Below are positions 38,750-49,927 of a stretch of 64,000 bases of DNA, one piece after another (positions within the stretch are counted from its first letter, which is position 1; each line of letters opens with the position of its first letter). Made by a program: the position numbers and the translations under genes. Source of the DNA: Hevea brasiliensis (Eukaryota; Streptophyta; Magnoliopsida; Malpighiales; Euphorbiaceae); the NCBI RefSeq assembly GCF_030052815.1, contig NC_079505.1, positions 78,438,351 to 78,502,350 of the forward strand, given 5' to 3'. The notes under the pieces are model-generated. The model was not told where the DNA came from. It saw only the letters and a list, made by a program, of their open reading frames with translations, and ran no database searches.

Positions 38750-39034
38750 ATGGCATCATTAAAAGCTGAGAAACCTGCTGGAACTCAAACTTTCGGGCAG
38801 GGCAAGAAGGAACCTGCAGCCAAGGCTACTGATGGTGCCTCCAAATCTGCAGCTTCCAGGTCCTCTTCTTCCAAGAAGGCTGCACCAAAGGAATCCAAGA
38901 AGAAGGTAACAAATAAGTACATACATACTTGGACGCAAGTATATACTATACATGACTTAATTATCAAGTTAATTTCTGTGAAAAAATTTTCAATTTTTGC
39001 GCAGGGAAAAGGTGGCAAATCAGGGAAGAACTAA
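38750..39034 (+). CDS. Small Lys/Ala/Ser-rich protein, gene 2 (two exons, 61 aa)
   Basis: Exons 38750-38905 (52 codons) and 39005-39034 (9 codons plus TAA) are joined at a phase-0 GT-AG intron after KESKKK. The protein starts MASLKAEKPAG and ends GKGGKSGKN. Like gene 1 it is basic, Cys-free and likely disordered. It shares with gene 1 the first eight residues except one, the intron position after KKK, a nine-residue last exon and the TATA spacing; AATAAA lies at 39186-39191. The 99-bp intron is much shorter than that of gene 1 (482 bp). No named family is recognised. Reading through the intron would also stay open to the same stop codon, so a retained-intron product of 94 residues is possible. 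Confidence 0.75.
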   Translation: MASLKAEKPAGTQTFGQGKKEPAAKATDGASKSAASRSSSSKKAAPKESKKKVTNKYIHTWTQVYTIHDLIIKLISVKKFSIFAQGKGGKSGKN

Positions 39035-39881
39035 TCACAGAGCCTTGCACACGATGTGTGAAAGCAGCAGTTAAATTGAAGACAATTAGTTGTTTTATGC
39101 ACTTATTTTAAGGTTTTTTTTTTGAACTCAAAAAATGTGTGACCATATGCAAATGTAAGTCAGCTTCCTGGACTTGCTCTATTGAAATAAAATATTGCAT
39201 TTGAAACTCATGGTTCTGAGCACGCAGGGACCGTCATGCTAATACACACACACACATATTCTTATTATAGCATATGGATTCTATGCAATAATTTTTCTTT
39301 CATTGTTCATTATCATTATTATCATTGTTGTTTCTTGTGAATATAAATCCATAAAATGTTTTCAAACAATTATTTATTTCTTATTGGTTACAAATGATGA
39401 TCACAGCTATTGCAATTCGAATTTTTCAGCTGCACTAATCAAGCACTGATAACTTCAATTTGCAAGATCTTGAAATCTTTTTCCTTGTTTGGCCATTATC
39501 GTAACTTTAATTTACACTAGACTAGTTAGATATTTAGATTAGAATCCTATCATTCTGCAGAAATTTAATTTTAAAGTTTTTCCCTTGTTGTTAAGTAAAA
39601 TAAAATGTAGAGGGAAAAGAAAAACAACGCCTATTGCATTCCCTTTGCATTTACTCTGTTGCCAACGATTAATGAAAATATTACTTAATTAAACTTGAAT
39701 CTCAACTTGTCAACCAATTATTTCTCGGACATATTGAAAACTTCTAAAGGACATGGAAGCTGGGAATGAATATTTTTCATTTAGGAAGACACATATTTAT
39801 AATTTTTTGATAAATGAGAAATTTTATTATAATTAGGGAAAGAATCAATAGAAAACCATAAGATCAAACTCAACCCAATTA
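39035..39881. other. Intergenic DNA after small gene 2
   Basis: Holds the 3' untranslated part of small gene 2 and ordinary AT-rich sequence up to the Mutator-like element. Nothing else is seen. Confidence 0.55.
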
Positions 39882-39890
39882 TAGAAATCC

Positions 39891-41923
39891 AAGCAAATTA
39901 TCAAAGGGGTGGTATTGAAAAATTAAATTGCCAAAAGAGAGTGGAATATAAACTATTTACCAAAATGGGTGAAAATTGATGACTTGGCAGAGAAAGAAAG
40001 AGAGAGAGACTCAACTATAATTAAGGCTAAAATGAAATTAAATTAATTTATGTGAATTGAAATAGAAAAATAATATAATTCAAAACGTAGGACGCTGCCT
40101 AGGGTAGCGACCCATTAACTCTCTAAATATATTCTCTTTTAGCGTGAAATTATATTAAAAATAGAAAAAAAAAGCACCTAACAACAAGGTGCTACCATAA
40201 GTTGTAACCAAGACATCACATCTTACCGATTCTCCTTTTTCATTTGGCGTGGAATTGATAAAGTGAAAATTTAAAAAAAAAAAAAAGCTACCTGAAAGCT
40301 AGGCACTATCATAGGTGGCGACTAAAGATGAATCTGATGGTCTTCTCTGGTGTGAAAATTCACGAGTAAAAACAAAAAAAAAAATTTAAAAATTTTAGGC
40401 AGCGGCCAAGGCGCTACAATATTTTTTTTACAATAATATAAATTTAAAAATTTTAAATATAACACATATTAAAGAAAATCATTTTAATCTATCATTTTTT
40501 AACTTATTATATTTTTAATTATGTTTTTCCTAATTTTAATTTCACAGAATAATATCTCATTTTCACTAATAATAATTTTTATTTTACATTTTTACTAATC
40601 CAAACTTTTTACCGCACTACTAAATTTATTACACATAAAAAATAATATATATTATCCTATTTTCCTAAATCTAATAATATATTGAAAATTATACTACATA
40701 ATTAAATTTTTTTAATAATATTAATTTATCTCATTTTACATAATTAAATTTTTTTAATAATATTAATTTATCTATTTTATTTTAAATACTCTAAAAAATA
40801 ATATATTATTTTCCTTAAAAAATTGTATTACTTCATCTACATTTTACCTAATTACTTTTACCAAATAATATACTACACAGTACAAAAAAAAAAAAAACCG
40901 GAAATATTTTTTTAACTTACTCTACTTTTAATATTTTTTCATTGTTTATAACTAAAAAATTACATTTCATATTAATTTCATCCTATTTTTTCCCATTTTT
41001 TTAACTTACTCTACTTTTAATATTTTTTCATTGTTTATAACTAAAAAATTACATTACATATTAATTTCATCCTATTTTTTCCCTCTAAAAATTTCTAAAT
41101 ATATATTCAAATTATTAATATTTTTTTTTCCTATTCTCAACTATTTTATTACCTTCTTTACACATAAATTTATACCCTAAACCTAATTATTTTTTCTAAC
41201 TTGAATTTTACAGCATAATATTTAAATTTCATTATTAATATTTTTTTATTTTTACTAATACAAATTATTAACCATACTATTATAATTATTACATAATATT
41301 TTATTTTATTATTAAATTTTTAAAATATTTAACTAATACAAAAATTATTACTACACATAAATTTTATATACACACACTACGCATACTTTTAAAAATTGGA
41401 GAGAATCGGTGCATAAAATGAAAGGGAGAGAGGGAGTTGAAGGCTTATATAGAGGTTGGGAGATGTTACTATACATAGAGTCTATTTGTTACTCTACTAC
41501 GCTACGGGATGCATGATGGGATTGTATTGGAAAGGATGCTGGATGCTACCTATGATAGAGTCTAACTGCCTAATGAGACAATTCAGCTAGACTCTAGCAA
41601 GGGTAGTGCCCAGCTACTAGGTCCCACCAGGTAATATATTTTTTTTATTCAGTTCACTTCACGCTAGACAAGAAAAGAGAATCTGTCAAATGTGAAGTCT
41701 TGGTCGCTACCTATGATAGCACCCCCTACTAGGTGTATTTTTTTTTTTTGTTTTTCAATATAATTTCACACTAGACAAAAATATATTCAGAGAGGCAATA
41801 TAGGTTATTACTTTAGATAATGTTTTGCGTTTTGAATTATATTATTTTTTCAATTTCAATTCACATAAATTAAATTAATTTAATTTCATTTTAACCCCTA
41901 GAGGCTAGTCATTATTGAGTCTC

Positions 41924-41957
<34 letters not shown>

Positions 41958-42048
41958 AAGTCATGATTTTCACCCCTCTTGGTAAATAGTTTATATCCCC
42001 CCTTTTGGCAATTTAATTCTTCAATATCACCCCTTTGGTAATTTGCCC
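39891..42048. mobile_element. Mutator-like long-TIR element without transposase (2158 bp)
   Basis: The two ends are imperfect inverted repeats of about 430 bp. Landmarks in both arms include GGTGATATTGAAGAATTAAATTGCC-like sequence, AATTTATGTGAATTGAAAT, and blocks around CACC-TA-GGTGCTA-CATAGGT. Flanks TAGAAATCC (39882-39890) and TAGAAACCC (42049-42057) match at 8 of 9, the duplication length of Mutator-like elements. The right arm ends in GGTAATTTGCCC. The interior is AT-rich with a 90-bp tandem duplication (about 40905-41095) and a possible TATA-driven start near 41440. There is no coding sequence. A GA/CT tract sits at the same place in both arms and is expanded only in the right one. Confidence 0.8.
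41925..41954. repeat. (CT)n microsatellite in the right TIR
   Basis: About 30 bp of CT repeat. The matching place in the left arm (about 39995-40010) is short and interrupted. Confidence 0.95.
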
Positions 42049-42057
42049 TAGAAACCC

Positions 42058-42574
42058 TAATACTAGAAGCCTCAACCCAAGTGGAGCAACCCGAATAGGC
42101 AGAAGCTTCGCTGAACACTGGATAGCTTAATTAGATGCCAAGGAAGCCTTATATAGCAAGGAAAAACAGGCGGTAGATGCAGCTCAAAGAAGACTTAACC
42201 TTGTTGAAAGAACCATCTATAGCCAAAGAAGGGCCCCAATCTTCAGAAGATCACTAGGCGACGGGTAAAGCTCTGTAGGTCTTCTCAGTCTCTTATTCAC
42301 TGCTTCTCAGATGGTATCGGTAACGTCTCTCTGAGATACCACACCCACAAACAGAACACAGTGATCTCAAACAAAAGATACCGCACACATAGCCAGCAGA
42401 GCTCACCCTTCGCCAAGAGGAGGAACACTGGGCACAGAAGCAAAAGAAAGCTCATGCTCCTCTCGGCTAAAGATCGATTAGAAACAAGCCAAGAACGCAA
42501 CACATCGTGGGTCACCAAAGTCCCTCTCGCCAAAGACCCAAGATGAGAGGCAACAAAACCCATACGATGTAAAA
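42058..42574. other. Unidentified sequence interrupted by Athila copy B (left half)
   Basis: GC-richer than its surroundings and continuous with 57120 onward once the element and one GATCT are removed. On the minus strand the rejoined sequence carries a reading frame that crosses the insertion point, with a hydrophobic Leu-rich stretch (about 42390-42450). I do not recognise it as a gene; it could equally be an old transposon. Confidence 0.5.
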
Positions 42575-42579
42575 GATCT

Positions 42580-44173
42580 TGATGCGTCCCAACCGCAAGT
42601 GCACGGGTCGTACAAGTAGTATAGAAAAATATCGATCCCACGAGGAGTTGTGTTAATGATTGAATTTTCGATATAAAAGTTGACTAAATTAAAGTATTTA
42701 TGAGATTAAGTAATGAATTAATGGGTAATGGAGTATGAAATCTAAATGTGCATATTTAATATTCCATTCAACAATGTATTAATTAAACTAAAATTGCATC
42801 AAATAGAAATAAGCAAGTTCAAATATGGCAATATTTAAAATGGCAAATGATTAAATTTGATTAGAAATTAACAATGGTAAAAAGGTGATTAGGAGTTAGG
42901 ATTTCATATTCGAGCTATTAGGATTTTAAATTGGTTGTCCAATCTTATGAAACTTATGAGTTTTAAGGAGATTAATTCTTAAATCCTTTGAATTCCCTTT
43001 CGAGTGAGACAAAGAGTGCCTTAATCAAACTAATCCTACTTTCGTGGAGTTAGAATTAATTAAGACCCATTAAGCTCCTTAATTAATCTGTAAATCCTCT
43101 TAATCCTTAGCCTATTTCTAGGTCTAAGTTAATTAAGTCCAATTTCCTGATTATCTATCACAAGGCCTTCTCCTTTTCGGTGCTTCAACCATGGATTAAG
43201 AACATTACTCAATGGGATCCTACATTAAGCATGTCATTAAGCATACAAGAAATGAATAAAACTCATTAAGACCACAAAATATGGATTACCCAATCAAAAT
43301 CCACAAAATATCTCAAATATTACAACCCTTACTCCAGAATCAAAAGTAAACTACTCACTATCCATAATGCTTACAAGATATGATGAGTTTAAATGGAAAT
43401 AAAGCTTTAATCTAAGCTAAGTAAGTAATTAAAAACTAGATATGTAGAAAAGTGTAAAGAAAGAAAGAAATCTGCAAATCTTAGTTGAAAATGGTGTGGA
43501 AGGTGAAAATGACTCCTCAAATTCTGCTTAGCCTCCTCCTTTCTTTCTTTGCTCCTTGCCTCTAAAATGAGAAAATGGGACTATTTATAGCATTTTTCTG
43601 ACATGGAGCCCTAAAATAGTATGTTCTAGGAGGAATACATTAAGGGAATCTTACTTGACTCATTAATGAACTCTTTATGGATTTGCATAAGTGGACTGCA
43701 TAAGTTATCTGATCCCTTATGCGATTTTAGTTACAGGTCACTTATGCGTTGCATGACTTAGTGCATAGGTTATGCACAAATTCGTGAATGTGCATAAGGG
43801 AGGTGAGAATGTGCATAAGCTATGCAGTCTCCTTATGCACATTTCGGTGGATTCGAGCAGTGATCTTCCTCCTTATGCAGAATCGCATAGCTTATGCGAC
43901 AAGTTATGCAGATTTGGTCAATGCATATTTCAGCTTGAAAACTTGTTTTTGGCATCTTTCTTTGTAGAAGACACTCCTCAATGGCAAAATTCTCTTTAGT
44001 CCTTCAAAAACACCATTTTTCCTACAAAACAAAGCAAAAATTACAAATTAATCCAAAGTTGACAATTATGGAAAACTAACTAAATAACTAATGAAATTAG
44101 CTAAAAATGACTAATAATCAAATAAAATGATTGTGAAATTAGACCTAAATGACTATGCAAAATATGTGCATCA
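42580..44173 (-). repeat. 3' LTR of Athila copy B
   Basis: 1594 bp, plus-strand ends TGATGCGTCC and GTGCATCA. It contains the TATA box (CTATAAATAG on the minus strand, 43581-43590) and the palindrome cluster (about 43686-43925). It directly follows the polypurine tract in the element's direction. Confidence 0.95.
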
Positions 44174-44188
44174 AATACCCCCAAACTC
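44174..44188 (-). promoter_or_regulatory. Polypurine tract of Athila copy B
   Basis: Minus-strand GAGTTTGGGGGTATT lies immediately before the 3' LTR. It is the site where plus-strand DNA synthesis is primed and matches the usual TTTGGGGG form of plant Ty3/gypsy elements. Confidence 0.88.
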
Positions 44189-44193
44189 AAGCT

Positions 44194-44213
44194 TTTGCTT
44201 GTCCTCAAGCAAA
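44194..44213 (-). other. Hairpin just upstream of the polypurine tract
   Basis: On the minus strand an 8-bp perfect stem TTTGCTTG/CAAGCAAA closes an AGGA loop, five bases before the polypurine tract. A second hairpin with the same loop but a different stem is at 45744-45763. The role is unknown; an effect on primer processing or RNA packaging is a guess. Confidence 0.75.
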
Positions 44214-45720
44214 CTTTAAAATGTGGTGCAAAGTTTTTAAGGGTGCCTTATCCAAATAGTTATGAAAATCACTCATTAAGGTAACTTAACACACCTTTAG
44301 CCATACCAACAATCCATATACCCATCCTTCAAAATGCAAAGAATTTAATGCTTATCCAAGGTTTCACTGCTTAGCCATCAAGTCAATTATCATTCAAATC
44401 CCCAAACCAACCAATCAAAAGAGAGTCATGCTCAAAAGGAATTCTAGAACAATCAATAGTCAAAGTGTCTCCATATGGAATGATGGAATTGAATGAATGA
44501 ATGAATAATTTTCCAATCCCATAGGCAAATTCCCTACTCCTATCTCCACTAATGTAGCTAGTACTATCAAGAGATCAAAGGTCTTTTTAGGGATGTAGTG
44601 GGGCCATGGGGTTCAAAATGAGACTAAGAAGAAAGATAGGTAAAAAGGATTCAAAGCATGAGAATATTTTCAATTTTGAAACATAAGGTACACTTTATTA
44701 TATATTTTTTTCTTTTTCTCTTTTTTTTTATATGGGAGAGAAGAATACACAATGAGGATTGTCAAGTGCTAGCATAGTTTACAAAACACATAAAAATGGA
44801 GGGACATTTTGATACTTTAACTTGTATTTTGTATTTTCTTTTGATGATTGTCCCTAAAATTCCAACACAAAAACTCATTTCTTTTGATACTTTGGGTGGA
44901 TTTCTTTCATTTTGAATGGCAATAGTGAAAAGCACATATACTAGCACTTTTACAAGGTGACAAGTATTTCTTCTCCCTTTTATTGTATTTTTTTTTATTT
45001 TATTTTATTTTATGTACCTAATATTATGAATAATTATTCTCATGAAAAGGGTTGGAGTGTTTGGTTCATTGGCTAGGTAGTAATAAGGGTTTCAAGAAAA
45101 ATTAGGGACAAAAAGGCTCAAAGGGGTTTGCAAGGATAAATTTTAATTGGGAAAAAGGGCCAAAGGTTTAAAATGAGAAGGTTTAAATCAAAGAATGCCT
45201 AATCATCTCTCTTTTCAAGTACAAGCTGGTATTTCGCCTTGAAAGGTTTAGAAAATTTGTTCTAGGATTGGTGAGACATCATTTGACTACCTTATATCCA
45301 ATAATTCCCTCTAAACACTTCCATCTCCAAATGACTAGTTGGGTGGCTTTTTGGCTAAGAAGATATAGGCAAGGGATAGACACTTCAAAACCTTGCACCT
45401 TTTAGGAAACTTTCAATCCACAAACCCAACTAAAAGGTGAGTCAAATCACTCTCATAGGCACATTTTCAATACTCAAGGGATTTGGCAAAAGATTTTAAT
45501 GCATGGTGTATGATTCCTAAAATGAGTAATGCATGAACTAAATGGAGGAAGCCTATTTGTATGCAATTTGTACAATTTCTAAGTGATGTATAATGTGTGT
45601 GTAAATGTGTAATGAATATATATGTATGGATGTATATGTAAAATATTTACAATATATGTAAATGAAATGGGATGAGATGCTCTTATACTCAAAATGTGAA
45701 AAATAAAGCTAAAAATCAAA
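44214..45720 (-). other. Athila 3' untranslated region
   Basis: About 1.5 kb between the two hairpin/polypurine modules. Mixed composition with no open frame of note. A T-rich stretch is at about 44700-44730. Confidence 0.6.
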
Positions 45721-45724
45721 ATGT

Positions 45725-45763
45725 GCACCCCAAACTCAAAATTAGACATTGTCCTCAATGTCT
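45725..45763 (-). other. Second hairpin plus polypurine-like module
   Basis: On the minus strand, the stem AGACATTG/CAATGTCT with an AGGA loop (45744-45763) is followed six bases later by GAGTTTGGGGTG (45726-45737). It repeats the layout at the true polypurine tract with a different stem sequence, so base pairing is kept while the bases change. Confidence 0.75.
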
Positions 45764-45864
45764 CAAGCGATAGATATCCGAAACTCAAAGCAAATAATAT
45801 TGACCAGAATTGTAAAAATTAAGAACAAAAGAGAGAGTTACAGTATGAGAATTCAAGTTAAAGG

Positions 45865-46090
45865 GATGCATAAGAAGGCGCACGAGGTTATGCGAGTTAA
45901 GTCTTTATCGAACATGTGCATAGGTAAGGTGCATAAGCCATGCGGTCTTGCATAAGAGGCAATAGATGTTGCATAGGCTATGCGGGACAGTGGCATAAGG
46001 AAATACAACACATGCGATTCTGAAGTAGCGAGAAAGAGTTACTGAGCTATGCAAAGTTATGCATGAGGAAATTCATAGGTATGCAGTGTA
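45865..46090. repeat. Short cluster of degenerate TGCATAAG motifs
   Basis: Several GCATAAG, GCATAGG and TTATGC words at irregular spacing, related to the main array and the LTR cluster but decayed. Confidence 0.65.
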
Positions 46091-46565
46091 TACAAAAAGC
46101 TGCTGAGGGAATTGGCAAGGGAAATGTACAACCAGCGGTAGAAGTATGGAAATATAGGCAGTATGGGCAAATATGTACAAAAAGGCAATAAGTGCAATAA
46201 AAATCAAAGAAGACGAATGTAATAGCTATTCAATAAAACTTCAAAAGAAAGCAGAATTTAAAAGAAACTAATTGAACAAATCAACAAAATCCAAAACAAA
46301 CTATAAATGTTTGAACATATTTACAAAGAAAAGGTCCTACAAGATTGAACAAAAGTAAACTAAACACTAATCTATGTCTATTGTTTTTCCTTTGTCCAAG
46401 GATGTTGCTAAGGGCAGTGGCTGTCATTTGTCGAAATGATGGTGCAGAGGAGGTGATGGAGGTGGGGTGGCATGCCCAGAAAGATCATGAGTTGCTTCAC
46501 CATCTCCTTGATTCTTCTGTTTGTCCACTGGTTTGCATGACAAGGTCAAATAGTTGATCATGACG

Positions 46566-48184
46566 ATCCTTTAGTGTATCAAGACCATCAGAAAGTTTTC
46601 TATCCACAAAGTAGATATCATCACTAAGCTGTCAAGGTAGGTGAATAAGGCTTTAGTGTTGAATGCAGAGGAGTCTTGTGGATGAGGTAGGTTCGGTATG
46701 GGAGGTATGGAAATTTGAGGTAGGCTGGAATGTCTGAGTAGGGTGAGGGGTGGGGTAGGTGTAGTAGGGTCTTTGTGGGGTGTGAAAGGTTGGGTTCTGG
46801 TTGTGCAATTGGTTCGATTCTGCTGCAGGTGGCGATGTCAAAATATGATAAATGGAACCTGTTTTGGTTAAGTGTCTTGATATCAAAATAGGAAGTGTCC
46901 TCAAGTCTTTGGGATTGAGTGCTCTGCAGGATTAAAGCCAAAATGCTTGGCTATGTGATAATGAGCCCACCCAAAACAATGTCACCAATGGATTTGGTGG
47001 CAATATGCGACACATGTTCACAAAAGAAGTAACCGGGAGATACCTTAACTTTGTGAAATGCACACCATAACATAAATAGTTGATTTGCCCACACGAACTA
47101 GTCCCTACGCCCAATATGGTGCTAGCCATCACCTATGAATAAACCTAAGTGCAGGATCAAGGATTTGGGATGTTTTGGATCTACCCAGAGAAAGTTTGAG
47201 GTTGGTTTGTTATGATTCTCCAAAATTGGGCGGGATTCGGATGCCCTTGTTGGCTACCTCTACTCCGGTGTGTGGTACTCTAAAGAACCCATCAATTGCA
47301 AAACCAAAAATGCCATGAAATTGCTCTAAAGACAGCACTCTATTTTGACACAATCATCAAAATGTCATAATTGGCTTAATGTCTACATCATGCAAGTTGA
47401 GGTTACCATAGAATGAAGAAATAAACTCCAAAAATAGAATTGGATAAACTAGCTCTTGCTTATGCACAAATTCAGTCCAACCCATACCGTCAAGAAATGA
47501 AACTAAATTGTCAAATAAACCCAGAGATTGTAGAGAATCAGCAGATATATACCTAGTAGGTTGAACCCTTATATATTTGAGTCTATTGAAAGCGGATTTA
47601 TGAATTGTATCAGGGAGAGGCCAGGTAGCTTTGATACAAATGGTGCTGGTGAAATTGTCTTTTCTTGGAAGAAGGTGTAGAGTTGGAGCTTTTGGCTTTT
47701 TAGGAGGTGGCTCAGAAAATGGGGTGGGTGGGTCTTTGCGTTTGGACAGAGGAGGAGCAGAGGACATGGGTCGCACGGATTTGGACCTAATTTTGCGTTT
47801 GTATGTGGTTGGTGGAGGTGGTGGTGGTGTCGTTTGTGGTGGAGGATTGGAAGGGGGGTGTATCGAAGACAATGGAGAGACTTCGAGAGGAGGCGGGCGT
47901 GAATGTGGAGGGAATCCATGGCGATTGGAGAAGAGATAGGGGGAAATGAAAATGTAGGGGGATTTAGGGTTTTTGTGATGAGAGCGCTTGTGGGAGAGAT
48001 GGGGAGAGAGACGGCGAGATGCCCGGAAGAAATGAAGGTTGAGGGCGGTCGTGGGGTTCAAGAGTCGGGAAGTGGAGGTGGTGGGAATGTTCTTTCTGAA
48101 AATGAATTTGAATCGGGTTGTAGGAGGCTGCATAAGGGAAAATGATTTATGCATAACCTGTGCACTCTTTTGTACATGTTTCAA
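46566..48184 (-). pseudogene. ATHILA-type extra ORF, copy B
   Basis: The longest frame is 47357-48184 (275 codons). The rest continues in other frames (47132-46932, 46941-46624). The N-terminal residues are encoded by the edge of the palindromic array. Then comes a Pro/Ser/Lys-rich part (residues about 30-190, with KRKDPPTPF), then a folded-looking part with YISADSLQSLGLFDNLVSFL and YPILFLEFISSF, matching the plant Athila ORF-1 / transposon-protein domain as I know it. Frames change at positions that differ between copies A and B. The function is unknown. Confidence 0.75.
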
Positions 48185-48194
48185 AAGGATTTAA

Positions 48195-48985
48195 ATTTCA
48201 GAGAAATGCTTATGCACAAGTGCATAGGTTATGCACTGTCCTTATGCATGTTTCGGTGACCCTGAAATGGTGAGGAGCGAAGTCATGCGGGAGTGCATAA
48301 GTTATGCACTCCCCTTATGCATCTCTCGGCAAGAATGGTTTTTCAGAAAATTGGGTCATGCAGATGTGCATAAGCTATGCACTCTGCTTATGCACTCTGC
48401 GGCAATTTTTTTTGAATTTTGGTTGGTGGTCATGCAGATGTGCATAAGCTATGCACTCTGCTTATGCACTCTGCGGCAGGTTTTGAAATTCAGAATTTTG
48501 GTTATGCAGAAGTGCATAGGCTATGCACATTGCTTATGCAGGTCTCGGCAAGGTTGTATTTTTGGAGTTCTTGGTTATGCGGAAGTGCATAACTTATGCA
48601 CCTTCCTTATGCACCCCTCGGCAAGAATGATTTTTCTGGGTTTCTGGTCATGCAGATGTGCATAGGTTATGCACTCTGCTTATGCACCCTTCGGCAGAAT
48701 TGGAGTTTTGGATTTTTGGTTATGCAGAAGTGCATAAGTCATGCACTCACCTTATGCAAACTTCGGCAGAGAGAGAAAATGAAGGATTTGAAGTTATGCA
48801 GAAGTGCATAAGTCATGCACTCACCTTATGCAAGTTTTAACAGATATGAAATTTGACAAAATGAGGTTATGCAGAGTTGCATAAGCTATGCACTCTCCTT
48901 ATGCACTTGCAATAAAGGTGAAAAATGGCAAGAATTTTGGTTATGCAGGATTGCATAAGCTATGCAGTTGCTTATTCACAATTCA
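48195..48985. repeat. Tandem array of about 70-bp palindrome-bearing units, copy B
   Basis: About eleven units of 70-73 bp, each with four TATGCA cores in alternating orientation (for example TTATGCGGAAGTGCATAAC then TTATGCACCTTCCTTATGCAC). CATGCA, an RY-type B3-factor word, recurs in many units. The array is about 120 bp shorter than in copy A, so unit number varies within the family. Confidence 0.9.
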
Positions 48986-49900
48986 ACAAGATCAAGAATG
49001 CAATAGAACATGAATTGCAAGTGTGAAAAATACCCTGGAATGATGAAATATAATTCTATGAAGCACAAACCATGAGAAATTTTCACCAAAAACACATCAA
49101 TATATTCAAAGTTCATCAAAAGTGCATCACACAAGCATGTAAAAATGGATCCTACATAAAAGACCCTTGAGAACTATGCCATTTTAAGACAAATTCTGCA
49201 AATCAACATTTAGCAAATAAAACTCCATAAAAATCTACATGAAGTTGCATCTAACCACAATTGAGAAATGAACTCTCTAAGATTTGCCAAGAAAATGCAA
49301 CATTTCTACCTTGAATCCTACAACCCCAAAGGAGCTCGAAACTGCAAAAATGACCAACTAACCACCATAATATCATTATAAGCACAAATATTAGAAAATT
49401 ACCCACCCAACCTCACCAAAAACACAAGTGATCTGCTGCAGATTCTATTTTTCTGCTCTGCATAAACCAGATAGCAATTTCAGTAGTTCACCAACCTTTC
49501 TCCATTGATATACATCCAACCTCATCAAAAACATGAGCCATTTTGCTGCAGACACCCTTTTTGCTGCAGAATGTACATTTCCTCTGCATGAACTAGATTG
49601 CAGCTCCTGCACAGATTATGCAGCAAAAGCTTATCAGTTCTTTTGAAGGACAAAATTTTTCAAGTTAAGAATTACTTCCCCAACAGTTCACCAGCCCTTT
49701 CTTCATTGAATTACATCTACAAGAGACAAAATTTAACAATGTCAAAAATTGAATTTGGGGAGATTTGAGATAAAAACAAAATTAATGAAAATGAAAGTAA
49801 ATCAACAAAAGCAAAATAAAAGGACTTGGGATGCCTCCCAAGAGGGCTAATTTATAGTCCTTAGCTGGACTCTTCATGAATTTTCTTGAAAAGAGGTGAG
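48986..49900. other. Athila internal non-coding spacer, copy B
   Basis: Corresponds to 2546-3323 of copy A but with about 100 extra bases at 49424-49530 that look like a diverged short duplicate of the following CTGCAG/TTCACCA-containing sequence. No coding frame. Confidence 0.65.
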
Positions 49901-49927
49901 GATTGGAGAGCTTGTAACGACTTGCTC

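Noticed and set aside
42297..42641. A minus-strand open frame of 114 codons crossing the LTR border
   Set aside because: Its first 20 or so codons come from the LTR end, also seen at 8815-9009, so the Met is an artefact of the insertion. Only the part beyond the LTR might be older sequence.
46566..48184. Calling the Athila extra ORF an envelope gene
   Set aside because: No signal peptide, transmembrane segment or fusion motif is visible. The similarity is to the Athila ORF-1 type domain of unknown function.
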